A DNA stretch of 64,000 bases from DASUPK01 sp963736305 (GTDB lineage Bacteria > Actinomycetota > Thermoleophilia > Solirubrobacterales > 70-9). Under the pieces are notes generated by a model. The model did not search any database and had not been told where the DNA came from. It worked only from the letters and a program-made list of their open reading frames with translations. Position numbers and translations under genes: made by a program. Shown piece after piece: positions 24,545-32,660 of the stretch. Each line of letters begins with the position of its first letter. The first letter of the stretch is position 1. Where the stretch lies: positions 124,001-188,000 of the forward strand of contig CAVTOD010000007.1 of NCBI GenBank assembly GCA_963736305.1, read 5' to 3'.

Positions 24545-25518
24545 GGGTCGGTGGGGGGCCGGGGCTCCTCCGGAGCGGCGGCGCTCCCATCGGTCCGGAT
24601 CAGACCCTCTCCGAGCTCTCGCCCCGGAGGCTTACCCGGATGGCGGATCCGGCGGATCAGCCGCCCCAGTGAGCGCAGCGGCGCGGTGAGCTGCCAGCTC
24701 TTGCTCAGCTGAAGCGCCTCGAAGTCGGCCGCCAGTCTGGCGATGTGGGTCTGGGACATGCGGAACTGGACTCGCGCAGCCGCCCGCTCGGCTTCCGCCC
24801 GCCGGGCCCGTTGGCGCCAGTCCTTCGAAGCGTCACGGTCGAGGAGGTCGCTCCACTTCTCGGCGACCTTCATGTGCGCGGCGATCCATCCGTCCGGGTC
24901 GCTGAGCAGCTCAAGGGGATGGTGATGGATCACCCGAAGGTCGGCGGTGACAACCTTCTTCCCGGAAGCGCGCGCCTGGAGGCAGATATCCAGGTCGTAT
25001 CCATGGAGGTTGCCGAGCGATTCGTCGAAGCGGAGATTCCGGATCGCCCAGGGCGACATCACGATCAGCACGCCGTCGATCGAGTCCACCTCGCCGGCCT
25101 GCGTGTACGAAGGGACCTCGTCGGGCCACGAAATCCCTGGCAGTTCGCTCCCGCCGAGTTCCTCGAAGCGATGCGTGTGGCTGGCCCAGGTGACCGCGCC
25201 CTCCCAGTAGGCGATGCTGCGGACGCCCACGGCGCCGGTGCAGCCGGCAATCGCGACCTCGGGATGGGCCAGCGCGGCGCGGACCTCCGAGCAGAAGTCC
25301 GGATCGGCGATCTCGGCGTCCTGATGGATCAGCACCAGCGCCTCGAGGCCATCGAGCTCGGCGGCCTGATCGCAGAAGAGGTTGTAGGCACGGAAGATCG
25401 AGTCCGGGCTCAGATAGGTGAGCGTCTCCGAGTCGGGCTCGCTGGCCCGGCGGATCCCCGGTTCGGCGTAGCGCGTGAAGGCGGTCGAATTCGTGATCGG
25501 ACAGCCGAAGGCGATCAC
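24541..25518 (-). CDS. StrF-like family glycosyltransferase (GT2 type)
   Basis: 325 residues. The GT-A core is recognisable in FRAYNLFCDQAAELDGLEALVLIHQDAEI (donor-site aspartate), VAIAGCTGAVG, VDSIDGVLIVMSPWAI and FDESLGNLHGYDLDICLQARASG. This matches the StrF-domain group of glycosyltransferases. The C-terminal 100 residues are helical and basic. The GTG at 25518 overlaps the stop of the PotD-like gene (GTGA), so although it is a glycan enzyme it is the last gene of a transport operon. Confidence 0.8.
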   Translation of the reverse strand: MIAFGCPITNSTAFTRYAEPGIRRASEPDSETLTYLSPDSIFRAYNLFCDQAAELDGLEALVLIHQDAEIADPDFCSEVRAALAHPEVAIAGCTGAVGVRSIAYWEGAVTWASHTHRFEELGGSELPGISWPDEVPSYTQAGEVDSIDGVLIVMSPWAIRNLRFDESLGNLHGYDLDICLQARASGKKVVTADLRVIHHHPLELLSDPDGWIAAHMKVAEKWSDLLDRDASKDWRQRARRAEAERAAARVQFRMSQTHIARLAADFEALQLSKSWQLTAPLRSLGRLIRRIRHPGKPPGRELGEGLIRTDGSAAAPEEPRPPTDP

Positions 25519-26717
25519 GGTCCCGTCACCCCGGCGAACGCCTTTGCCCAGTCGTCGTAGGTCATGCAGGTCGCGCCACGGTCGTCTCCGCACTCGCGCA
25601 ACGGTGTTTGCCAGTAGGTGACATGGCCGAAGAGCTCTTCGTCGGCTGCTCGGTAGGTGTCGCACCAGGCGGGGTCCCGAGTGAGATCGCAGGCATGCTC
25701 GTTGGCGGGCGCCTGTGCAGTGTGCTCGGCCACCGCGGCGTTCGCCTTCGCTCCCACGATGTAGTTCATCCACATGTACATGCAGTTTGGATTGTGAGCC
25801 TGTGAGCTGACCATCCAGCTGTCGGATATGCCGGTGACCCTCTCCTCGGGGATGCCGGCTCGGAGCTTGGTCCCGTCTTTGAGGAGTTCGTTGACCGTCA
25901 CCTGCCACGCCGGTCCAACGACGCTCGGACCCTCCGCAAAGCCATGAACGTTCTGTGCTGAGGTCGCCCAGGTGTAGCCAACGGATTGATTCTGCTCGTG
26001 GAGGAGATCGATGGCGGCATCGAACTGCCGCCGATCGAGCTCGAAGACGTCATCGATTCCCAGGTCCGGCCGGTGGCTCCGTAGGTATAGCGCCGCCTCG
26101 GCGATGTACATGGGGCTTCGATAGATGGTCACGCCGCCCCGATACCTCGAAGTCAACGACGGGTCGAAGATCGCATTCGAGGAGACCGGCTCGTCACGTG
26201 ACATCTGCACGCGACTCGGCTTCCAGATGAATAAATTCGCAAAGCGCCCGTTCGGCACCCCGTAGGTGACCCCATCGACGGTGTTGTCCGGCAGGTGTTT
26301 GATGGTCGGGAAGAGCTGCGAGTAGCTCGAGATCAGGTCGGTGTTGACGGGGGACACCAGCCCGTCCGCGATCAGGCGCCCCGAAACGTCTCCGCGGGCG
26401 GAGACACCGTCGTATCCACCGGTCCGCATGAGGCGGACGACGTCGTCCGGCGCCGACGCGACGGTGGCGGAAACTGCGCATCCCGTACGCCGCTCGAAGG
26501 GCGTCACCCAATTGAGCGACGGATCGCTCGACCCGTCCTCGACATAGCCCGGTAGCGCGACGAGGCGGAGGGTTCCCTCTCCGGCGCCGAGGTGCTGTAC
26601 TTGCCCCGGCGGAGGTTTGCTGGACCCTCCGCAGCCGGCGAGGGCGGTTGTGAGTGCGAAGGCGGCGAGGGCGAGGATCGACTTCACGCGGGCGACGCGG
26701 CGGGGCCGCACCTTCAA
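25515..26717 (-). CDS. PotD-like extracellular solute-binding lipoprotein
   Basis: 400 residues with a lipoprotein signal (ILALAAFALTTALAGCGGSS, lipidated Cys in LAGC). The mature part has the periplasmic binding fold of spermidine/putrescine proteins: LRLVALPGYVEDG, TPFERRTGCAVSA, DGVSARGDVSGRLIADGLVSPV, VDGVTYGVPNGR and AGIPEERVTGISDSWMVS. No cognate PotBC permease is in the window; instead it follows a polar amino-acid ATPase with a TTGA overlap. It may serve as an alternative receptor or a sensor. Start TTG at 26717; a later GTG would also keep the signal peptide. Confidence 0.82.
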   Translation of the reverse strand: MKVRPRRVARVKSILALAAFALTTALAGCGGSSKPPPGQVQHLGAGEGTLRLVALPGYVEDGSSDPSLNWVTPFERRTGCAVSATVASAPDDVVRLMRTGGYDGVSARGDVSGRLIADGLVSPVNTDLISSYSQLFPTIKHLPDNTVDGVTYGVPNGRFANLFIWKPSRVQMSRDEPVSSNAIFDPSLTSRYRGGVTIYRSPMYIAEAALYLRSHRPDLGIDDVFELDRRQFDAAIDLLHEQNQSVGYTWATSAQNVHGFAEGPSVVGPAWQVTVNELLKDGTKLRAGIPEERVTGISDSWMVSSQAHNPNCMYMWMNYIVGAKANAAVAEHTAQAPANEHACDLTRDPAWCDTYRAADEELFGHVTYWQTPLRECGDDRGATCMTYDDWAKAFAGVTGP

Positions 26718-27484
26718 TGCTCCAGCACCTGGCCGAGGAAGCGTTTGGTGCGCTCCTCCTTGGGCTTGTCGATGACCTGCTTCGGCGGTCCCTGCTCGAC
26801 GATCACTCCCTCGTCCATGAAGATCACCTCATCGGCGACCTCTCTGGCGAAGCCGATCTCATGGGTGACGACGAGCATCGTCATTCCCTCCTTCGCGAGC
26901 TCGCGCATCACGTCGAGGACGTCCTTGACCAGCTCCGGGTCGAGCGCGCTCGTGACCTCATCGAAGAGCATCAGCTTCGGCTTCATCGCCAGCGCGCGCG
27001 CGATCGCCACTCGCTGCTGCTGGCCGCCCGAGAGGCGGGAGGGGTACTCGTCGATCTTGTCCTCGAGACCGACCCGGCGGAGGAGCTCGCGGCCCTCGTT
27101 GATGACCTCCCGCTTGTGGCGGCCCTGGACCCGGATGGGCCCCTCGATCACGTTCTCGAGCGCCGTCATGTGCGGAAACAGGTTGAAGCTCTGGAAGACC
27201 ATGCCGATCTCGGCCCGCTTCCGAGCGACCTCCGACTCCCGCAGCTCGTAGAGCTTTCCCTTCTTCTGGCGATATCCGACGAGCTCGCCGTCTACCCAGA
27301 GGCGCCCGCCGTCGATGTTCTCGAGGTGATTAATGCAGCGCAGGAAGGTGGACTTGCCAGAGCCCGACGGCCCGATCATGCAGACGACCTCCTTCGGGGC
27401 AACCTCGAGCCACAGGCCCTTGAGCACCTCGAGCCGGCCAAAGCGCTTGCGCACGCTCTCGGCTTTCACCATCGGCGCGGTCAT
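26714..27484 (-). CDS. Polar amino-acid ABC transporter ATPase (GlnQ-like)
   Basis: 256 residues: GPSGSGKST, the Q-loop FQSFNLFPHMT, LSGGQQQRVAIARALAM, MLFDEVTSALDPELV and the switch THEIGFAREVADEV, all standard for the PAAT family. The ATG at 27484 overlaps the permease stop (ATGA). It energises import of a polar amino acid or cystine; the substrate cannot be fixed from the ATPase. An insertion YRQKKGKLYELRESEVARKR between Walker A and the Q-loop is a minor variant seen in some relatives. Confidence 0.93.
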   Translation of the reverse strand: MTAPMVKAESVRKRFGRLEVLKGLWLEVAPKEVVCMIGPSGSGKSTFLRCINHLENIDGGRLWVDGELVGYRQKKGKLYELRESEVARKRAEIGMVFQSFNLFPHMTALENVIEGPIRVQGRHKREVINEGRELLRRVGLEDKIDEYPSRLSGGQQQRVAIARALAMKPKLMLFDEVTSALDPELVKDVLDVMRELAKEGMTMLVVTHEIGFAREVADEVIFMDEGVIVEQGPPKQVIDKPKEERTKRFLGQVLEH

Positions 27485-28464
27485 GCCTTGTGCTCCGGGA
27501 TCACAGGTGGTCCCTGATCCTGGGTCGCGACGTCGTCGTGCCGGCCGGCGATGCCGCGGAACACCCGCTCGATCAGCGTCGCAGACTGCGCTCCTGGCCC
27601 GCCACGCCCGTAGTGCCGCTCCAGGTAGTACTGGCCGATCGACATGACCGTGGTCGCGGCGAGGTACCAGATGGAGGCGACGATCAGCAGCGGGATCACC
27701 TTGTAGTTCACCGAGTAGATCAGCGTCACCGTGTAGAGAAGCTCCTTCACCGCGATCACGTAGACCAGCGAGCTGTTCTTCAACATCGAGATCGTCTCGT
27801 TGCCGGTCGGCGGGATGATCACGCGCATCGCCTGGGGGAGGACGACCCGGCGCATGGTCTGACCCTGGGTCATCCCGACCGCCTTGGCCGCATCGAACTG
27901 CCCCTCGTCGACCGAGATGATCCCGGCCCGGACGATCTCCGACATGTAGGCGCCCTCGTTCAGCCCGAGCGCGAGCATCCCCGCGAAGAACGGCGTGACG
28001 AGGTTGTTGCCGTTGATGTGGATGAACGAGGGCCCGAGGGGGATCCCAAGGCCGATCGTCGGGTAGAGCGCGGCGATGTTGAAGAAGATCAGGATCTGCA
28101 CCAGCAGCGGCGTACCGCGGAAGAACCAGATGTAGACCCAGCTCACCGTGCTCAGGACCGGGTTCCTGGAGAGGCGCATCAACGCGAGGATCACCCCGAG
28201 AACGATCCCGATCGCCATGCCGAGCACCGTCAGCTCGATGGTCAGGCGCAGCCCGTCGAGGACTCGGCTGTCGAACAGGTAGCTGCCGACGACCCCCCAT
28301 TCGATGCGATCGTTGGTGACGGCGGACCGGATCACCGACGCGACGATGAGCAGGACGATCCCCGCCGCGATCCAGCGGCCGAGATGGCGGACCGGAACCG
28401 CCTCGATCTCGTCGGGCGGTTCCGGTCCTGTTGCCTTTGTCTCTAGGCCGGGGGTAGCTGCCAC
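27481..28464 (-). CDS. Polar amino-acid ABC transporter permease
   Basis: 327-residue HisMQ-type permease. Hydrophobic segments begin at WIAAGIVLLIVASVI and RLTIELTVLGMAIGIVLGVILALM; RGTPLLVQILIFF and EGAYMSEIVRAGIISVDEGQFDAAKAVGMT (the EAA coupling loop) are diagnostic. One permease gene is present, so it would act as a homodimer. GTG start; it lies 15 bp after the binding-protein gene. Confidence 0.93.
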   Translation of the reverse strand: MAATPGLETKATGPEPPDEIEAVPVRHLGRWIAAGIVLLIVASVIRSAVTNDRIEWGVVGSYLFDSRVLDGLRLTIELTVLGMAIGIVLGVILALMRLSRNPVLSTVSWVYIWFFRGTPLLVQILIFFNIAALYPTIGLGIPLGPSFIHINGNNLVTPFFAGMLALGLNEGAYMSEIVRAGIISVDEGQFDAAKAVGMTQGQTMRRVVLPQAMRVIIPPTGNETISMLKNSSLVYVIAVKELLYTVTLIYSVNYKVIPLLIVASIWYLAATTVMSIGQYYLERHYGRGGPGAQSATLIERVFRGIAGRHDDVATQDQGPPVIPEHKA

Positions 28465-28479
28465 CGGCTTCCCTTCCGG

Positions 28480-29400
28480 CTAGTCGATCGCTCCGTTGAT
28501 GGTCGGGTTGCTGATCGCGATGCTCTGGAGTCCCCAGTAGTCCAGGATCTGCTTGTAGGTCCCGTCGGCCATCAGCTTCTTGACCGCGGCGAGGACGGGC
28601 TGCGCCAGCCCGCTGTCCTTGGCCATCGCGATTCCGTATGGCGCATTCGCGATCGAGGGCGCCGGGCTGAGCTTGAACTTGCCGTCCGACTGCTTGACCG
28701 CGTAGTCAGCCACCGGGGTGTCGGCGAATCCCGCGTCGATTCGGCCGCTTGAGAGCGCCAGGTTGACGCCGTTCTCGTCGGGGAAGGTGCTGACCGAGAC
28801 CGCCGGCTTGCCGGCGTCCGTGCACTTCTTGCTCTGCGCCGTCGCGTCATCGGCTTCGGTGGTGCCCTTCTCGGCGCCGACCTTGAGGCCGCAGATGTCG
28901 TCGATCGAGTTGATGGTGGGACCGCCGTCGGCGTTGACGATGAACGACTCGCCCGCGGTCGCGTAGGTGACGAAGTCGACGGTCTTCTCACGGTCCTTCG
29001 TGTCCGTGAACGAGGACATGCCGAGGTCGTACTTTCCGGCGTCGAGGCCCGGGATGATGCTGTCGAACGGCTGGTTCGTCACCGTCGCCTTCAAGCCCAT
29101 CAGCTGCGCGATCGCCTTCGCGAGATCCGCGTCCATGCCGATCACGGTCTTGCCGTCGGAGCCGATGAACTCATCCGGGGCGTAGGTCGCGTCGGCGGCC
29201 ACGCTCAGCTCTCCGCTCGACTTGATGTCGGCGGGCACCTGGCTCGCGACGGACGGGTCCTGCTGGACAGTGAACGAAGCCGCGGTCAGTGTCCCGCCGC
29301 CGGAGCTGCTGCTGTCGTTGTTGCTGCTGCCGCAGCCCGCTGCCACCGTGACGGCGGCGAAAGCGACCACTGCGACCAGCGCGGTAAGTCGGGATCTCAT
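28480..29400 (-). CDS. Polar amino-acid ABC transporter substrate-binding lipoprotein
   Basis: 306 residues with a lipobox (VTVAAGCGSS) and a Ser/Gly linker. The binding fold has LSVAADATYAPDEFIGSDGKTVIGMDADLAKAIAQLMG and FDSIIPGLDAGKYDLGMSSFTDTKDREKTVDFVTY, the family 3 pattern for polar amino acids. ATG at 29400 is preceded by GGAGGAG, which supports it over an in-frame ATG at 29451. The five genes 29400 to 24541 run head to tail with overlaps or a 15 bp gap and look like one operon. Confidence 0.93.
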   Translation of the reverse strand: MRSRLTALVAVVAFAAVTVAAGCGSSNNDSSSSGGGTLTAASFTVQQDPSVASQVPADIKSSGELSVAADATYAPDEFIGSDGKTVIGMDADLAKAIAQLMGLKATVTNQPFDSIIPGLDAGKYDLGMSSFTDTKDREKTVDFVTYATAGESFIVNADGGPTINSIDDICGLKVGAEKGTTEADDATAQSKKCTDAGKPAVSVSTFPDENGVNLALSSGRIDAGFADTPVADYAVKQSDGKFKLSPAPSIANAPYGIAMAKDSGLAQPVLAAVKKLMADGTYKQILDYWGLQSIAISNPTINGAID

Positions 29401-29410
29401 GTCTTCTCCT

Positions 29411-29423
29411 CCCCCTGAGGGGG
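29411..29423. repeat. Small palindrome touching the ribosome site of the amino-acid binding protein
   Basis: CCCCCTGAGGGGG (plus strand). On the transcript of the minus-strand gene the second arm runs straight into the GGAGGAG ribosome site, so a hairpin could partly mask it. Suggestive only. Confidence 0.3.
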
Positions 29424-29479
29424 CATCGGGTACATCGCGCAGCCTATCCAAGCGTCGTTAACCAGAGACTGTGCCTAAC

Positions 29480-29502
29480 TACTTCACTTTCTGAAGTATG
29501 CT
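29480..29502 (+). promoter_or_regulatory. cysM: Operator-like palindrome overlapping the cysM -10 box
   Basis: TACTTCA, CTTTC, TGAAGTA at 29480-29498 is a perfect 7 bp inverted repeat with a 5 bp centre. Its last bases begin TATGCT (29497-29502), a good -10 box nine bases before the cysM ATG. A protein bound here would block polymerase, so cysM is probably repressed in some condition. The regulator is unknown. No good -35 is seen. Confidence 0.55.
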
Positions 29503-29511
29503 GATGACGAG

Positions 29512-30480
29512 ATGAGCACCGAGCCGCTCCTCAATCGTCCCTGCGGCGGCCACTTCGAGAACGTACTCGAGGCGATCGGCAACACGCCGCTGGTCGAGCT
29601 GCCGCGCCTGACGCCCAAGCCGGGCGTTCGCCTCTGGGCCAAGCTCGAGGGTCGCAACCCGACCGGTTCCGTCAAGGACCGCGTCGCCAAGTACATGATC
29701 GAGGAGGCCGAGTCCCGTGGCGCGATCGAGCCCGGCCACACCATCTTCGAGCCGACCTCCGGCAACACCGGCATCTCACTGGCGATGATCTGCCGTCGCA
29801 AGGGCTACCCGCTCAAGGTGGTGATGCCCGACAACGTCACCGGGGAGCGCACCCAGCTCCTGCTGATGTACGGCGCCGAGATCGTCTACTCGGAGGGCGC
29901 GAAGGGATCGAACGGCGCCGTCGAGCTCGCCCTCGAGATGGCCGAGGCCGACCCCTCGTACTACATGCCCTACCAGTATGGGAACGAGGCCAACCCGCGT
30001 GCCCACTACGAGGGCACCGCGAAGGAGATCCTCGACGAGCTGGACGAGGTCGCAGCCTTCGTCGGCGGGCTGGGCACAGGCGGCACCCTGATGGGCAACG
30101 GGCGCCGCTTGAAGGAGCACGATCCCGAGACCAAGATCGTCGCGGCGGAGCCGATGCAGGGCGAGCTCGTGCAGGGCCTTCGCTCCCTCGACGACGGCTT
30201 CATCCCGCCGATCATCGACCTCACGCTGCTGGACCGGAAGATCATGGTCTCGAACATGGACGCAATCATCTGGACCCGAAAGCTGCTGCACGAGGAGGGG
30301 ATGTTCGCGGGCGTCTCCGCGGGCGCCATCGCCTACGTCGCGCACCGGATCGCCGGGGAGCTCGACGAGGGCAACGTGGTCTTCCTGGTCCCGGACGACG
30401 GCTGGAAGTACCTCTCGAGCGGCGTGTACACGAAGCCGCTGGAGGAGCTCGAGGGCATCGACAGCACCGTCTGGTGGTAA
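29512..30480 (+). CDS. cysM: CysM-type cysteine synthase (O-phosphoserine and carrier dependent)
   Basis: PLP enzyme of 322 residues. Lys55 in GSVKDR binds PLP; TSGNTGISLAM and GLGTGGTLMGNGR are cofactor and substrate loops. Against ordinary CysK it carries mycobacterial CysM features: LWAKLEGRNPTGS, YQYGNEANPRAHYEGT, LRSLDDGF with the arginine that favours O-phosphoserine in the mycobacterial enzyme, and a C-terminal tail ending in Trp-Trp like the mobile tail of that enzyme. It should make carrier-bound cysteine from the thiocarboxylated CysO-like protein. Start ATG 29512 lies nine bases after its -10 box. Confidence 0.92.
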   Translation: MSTEPLLNRPCGGHFENVLEAIGNTPLVELPRLTPKPGVRLWAKLEGRNPTGSVKDRVAKYMIEEAESRGAIEPGHTIFEPTSGNTGISLAMICRRKGYPLKVVMPDNVTGERTQLLLMYGAEIVYSEGAKGSNGAVELALEMAEADPSYYMPYQYGNEANPRAHYEGTAKEILDELDEVAAFVGGLGTGGTLMGNGRRLKEHDPETKIVAAEPMQGELVQGLRSLDDGFIPPIIDLTLLDRKIMVSNMDAIIWTRKLLHEEGMFAGVSAGAIAYVAHRIAGELDEGNVVFLVPDDGWKYLSSGVYTKPLEELEGIDSTVWW

Positions 30481-30493
30481 CCGGACTCTCGTC

Positions 30494-30530
30494 AATCCGG
30501 CGGCGGTTCTTGTGGCCGCCGTTGGTGTAA
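30494..30530. repeat. Extragenic palindrome, copy A
   Basis: CGGCGG, nine-base loop (TTCTTGTGG), CCGCCG at 30501-30521, within a conserved frame that starts ATCCGG and ends GTTGGTG. It lies 14 bp after the cysM stop. Closely matches copies at 34073 and, reversed, 41692. Confidence 0.6.
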
Positions 30531-30532
30531 TC

Positions 30533-31339
30533 GTGCCCGCCGATCCCGATGCACTGAAGCGAGTTGTCGCGCGCGTGAAGAAGCTCGCGGCGGATTTCGA
30601 GCCGCCGAGCTTCGACCACGTCCCTCACCCCGACGCCGCGCTCTTTCTCTCCGCGATCGACCATCAGACCGGCTACACCGAGCCCCACATGGTGGACGCG
30701 GAGGGTCCCTACGAGGGCAGCGACCTGCTCTGGGCCCTCGGCCTGCGCGCCGAGCGGCGCGCTCCCGGCGCCCTCACCGCTCGCTCTCTGATGGGCGTGC
30801 CCGCCGAGGCGATCGCCGCCGTCTTCCGCGCCGGCCAGGACAACCTGCATGACCCCGAGCGGCGCGCCAAGCTCTGGGACGACCTCTCCAAGGGGATGCT
30901 GAAGAACTACGCCGGGCAGGCCGAGCAGCTGATCGAGGCTTCGGGCGGCAAGCTGGCCGGGCAGGGCGGGGCCCTCGTGCGCCTCAGCGAGTTCGACGCC
31001 TTCGCCGACCCGCTCCGGAAGAAGGCCTTCCTCGTCTGCAAGATCTGGGAGCGGCGCGGCTGGCTCGAGGTCTCCGACCCGGAGAGCTGGGAGGTCTCCG
31101 CCGACAACGTCCTGATGCGCCTCGCGCTGCGCTCGGGGCTCGTGCCCGAGGGCGACGTCGATGAGGTCCGCGAGGCCACCAGGGAGGCCTTCAAGCAGGT
31201 CGCCGAGCAGGGGAAGATCTCACCCCCTGTGCTCGACGACCTCCTCTGGCAGAAGGGCCGTGAGGATCCCGACCTGATCGGGAACGAGGCCGGCGATCTC
31301 TCGGAGCCGCCACGCCGCGAGGGCGTCGTCTTCTACTAG
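30533..31339 (+). CDS. Unknown-function protein, possible helix-hairpin-helix glycosylase-like fold
   Basis: 268 residues, mainly helical. The central FRAGQDNLHDPERRAKLWDDL and LRKKAFLVCKIWERRGWLEV, then SADNVLMRLALRSGLV, resemble the HhH-GPD pattern in which an Asp follows the hairpin, but the catalytic assignment is weak. No signal peptide or membrane segment is seen. The GTG at 30533 gives MPADPDALKR; another GTG at 30512 lies inside the palindrome. It is downstream of cysM with only the palindrome between, and may be co-transcribed. Confidence 0.62.
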   Translation: MPADPDALKRVVARVKKLAADFEPPSFDHVPHPDAALFLSAIDHQTGYTEPHMVDAEGPYEGSDLLWALGLRAERRAPGALTARSLMGVPAEAIAAVFRAGQDNLHDPERRAKLWDDLSKGMLKNYAGQAEQLIEASGGKLAGQGGALVRLSEFDAFADPLRKKAFLVCKIWERRGWLEVSDPESWEVSADNVLMRLALRSGLVPEGDVDEVREATREAFKQVAEQGKISPPVLDDLLWQKGREDPDLIGNEAGDLSEPPRREGVVFY

Positions 31340-32232
31340 CTCGGAGCCGGTCTGCGAACCAGGTAGTTGTCCTGTACCGGAACTGGGGTGAGTCCCCCAC
31401 CGACGGGGTCCTCGTAGACGGCCTCGACGAGCTCGGCGCCCAGGGCCGGCAGCAGAACTCCCCTGACGTACTCGGGAGGGTGGAAGCTCGCGAAGGAGTT
31501 GGTGCCGGCGAGCACGACCGGACGCTCCGCGGCCACGAACCTACCGTTCCGGAACCGGTCCTGGTCTTCGTCGCTGAGAGTGTGGATGAACCGCTCGCCG
31601 TGAACGGTGAACAGCAGCAACCCCCCCGGCTTGAGGATGCGCAACAGCTCGTGGAGCCACCCACGCCCCGACTCCTCGGGCAGGTGGGTGAGCACGGAGA
31701 GCGTGTAGACGAAGTCGAAGGCCGCCTCGCCGTATTCGAGGGGCGGGTCGGGACCGCATCGCACGGTCTGCATGAAGTCGAGGTTGCGCCGGCACCACCG
31801 GACGGCACGGCGCGAGACGTCCGTGCCGTGAATCGCCGGCCGGTTCAGCCCCGCCCAATGTCGAGCGACGCGCCCACAGCCGCAGCCGAAGTCGAGCAAC
31901 GCATCCATTTGCTCGAGGGGGGATCCGTTGCGACGCAGCATGTCGCTGATCAGCGCCGCATCGGTTGCCCCCTCCGCCAGCCACACGTCCCGCTCGGCAT
32001 GGGCCCCGGTGACGCGGACCCGGAGCAGCGGGGGCGGAACTGGAATGCCCTCGGCGGGTGCCGATTCGGTCTCCTCGGCCTCGACGCGCTCGGCGATCCG
32101 ATGCTCTTCCCGGCTGTAGTCCCAGCGGGCGAGCGCATCGGAGATCCGATGCCGCAGGCCGGCCGGCAGGGGCCGGCCCAATCGGCCGAGCAGCTTCCGG
32201 CCGCGACCGCCGGGCGGAAGGATTGGCCGCAT
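31336..32232 (-). CDS. Class I SAM-dependent methyltransferase
   Basis: 298 residues: LLDFGCGCGRVARHWAG (motif I), GTDVSRRAVRWCRRN, FDFVYTLSVLTHLPEE and LKPGGLLLFTVHGERF. The first 80 residues are basic and precede a beta segment (PPPLLRVRVTGAHAERD). ATG at 32232 is seven bases after TAGGTT on the minus strand, so a leaderless start is likely. It is divergent from mec and converges on the gene ending at 31339, with a four-base overlap. Target unknown. Confidence 0.8.
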   Translation of the reverse strand: MRPILPPGGRGRKLLGRLGRPLPAGLRHRISDALARWDYSREEHRIAERVEAEETESAPAEGIPVPPPLLRVRVTGAHAERDVWLAEGATDAALISDMLRRNGSPLEQMDALLDFGCGCGRVARHWAGLNRPAIHGTDVSRRAVRWCRRNLDFMQTVRCGPDPPLEYGEAAFDFVYTLSVLTHLPEESGRGWLHELLRILKPGGLLLFTVHGERFIHTLSDEDQDRFRNGRFVAAERPVVLAGTNSFASFHPPEYVRGVLLPALGAELVEAVYEDPVGGGLTPVPVQDNYLVRRPAPS

Positions 32233-32267
32233 GGGCGTGAACCTAATTGACGCTAGCCTGGCTCGCC

Positions 32268-32660
32268 GTGCGGATCCCGAAGGACGTATACGAGGAGCTT
32301 CTGGCGCACGCCCGCGACGATGCGCCGAACGAGTGCTGCGGGCTGATCGGCGGGTCCGACGGAGTAGCCAGAACCGTCTACCGGGCACGCAATGCCGAGG
32401 CCAGCCCCCTGCGCTACAACCTCGACCCGCAGGATCAGTTCCGGATCATGACCGAGATGGACGAGAAGGAGGAGGAGCTCTCGGCGATCTATCACTCGCA
32501 TACGGCGAGCCCGGCCTATCCCTCGCAGACGGACATCAACCTGGCCAGCTATCCGGATGCGCTTTATCTGATCGTCTCGCTGGCGAAGGGTGAGAAGGAC
32601 CTGCGCGGGTTTCGCATCGAGGATGGCGAGGTCACCGAGGTCGACCTCGCGGTTGATTGA
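32268..32660 (+). CDS. mec: Mec-type JAMM zinc peptidase for sulfur-carrier C-termini
   Basis: 130-residue JAMM/MPN+ protease. Glu22 (NECCG) and the zinc motif HSH at 76-78, Ser86 and Asp89 give HxHx7SxxD. In mycobacteria Mec cuts cysteine from the CysO-cysteine adduct; relatives in siderophore and homocysteine clusters trim residues after a carrier Gly-Gly. In this genome the likely substrates are the CysO-like GGCD precursor and its cysteine adduct. The GTG at 32268 is the family N-terminus (MRIPKDVYEELLAHARDD); a TTG at 32247 is the farthest start. It overlaps the next gene by TTGA. Confidence 0.92.
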   Translation: MRIPKDVYEELLAHARDDAPNECCGLIGGSDGVARTVYRARNAEASPLRYNLDPQDQFRIMTEMDEKEEELSAIYHSHTASPAYPSQTDINLASYPDALYLIVSLAKGEKDLRGFRIEDGEVTEVDLAVD

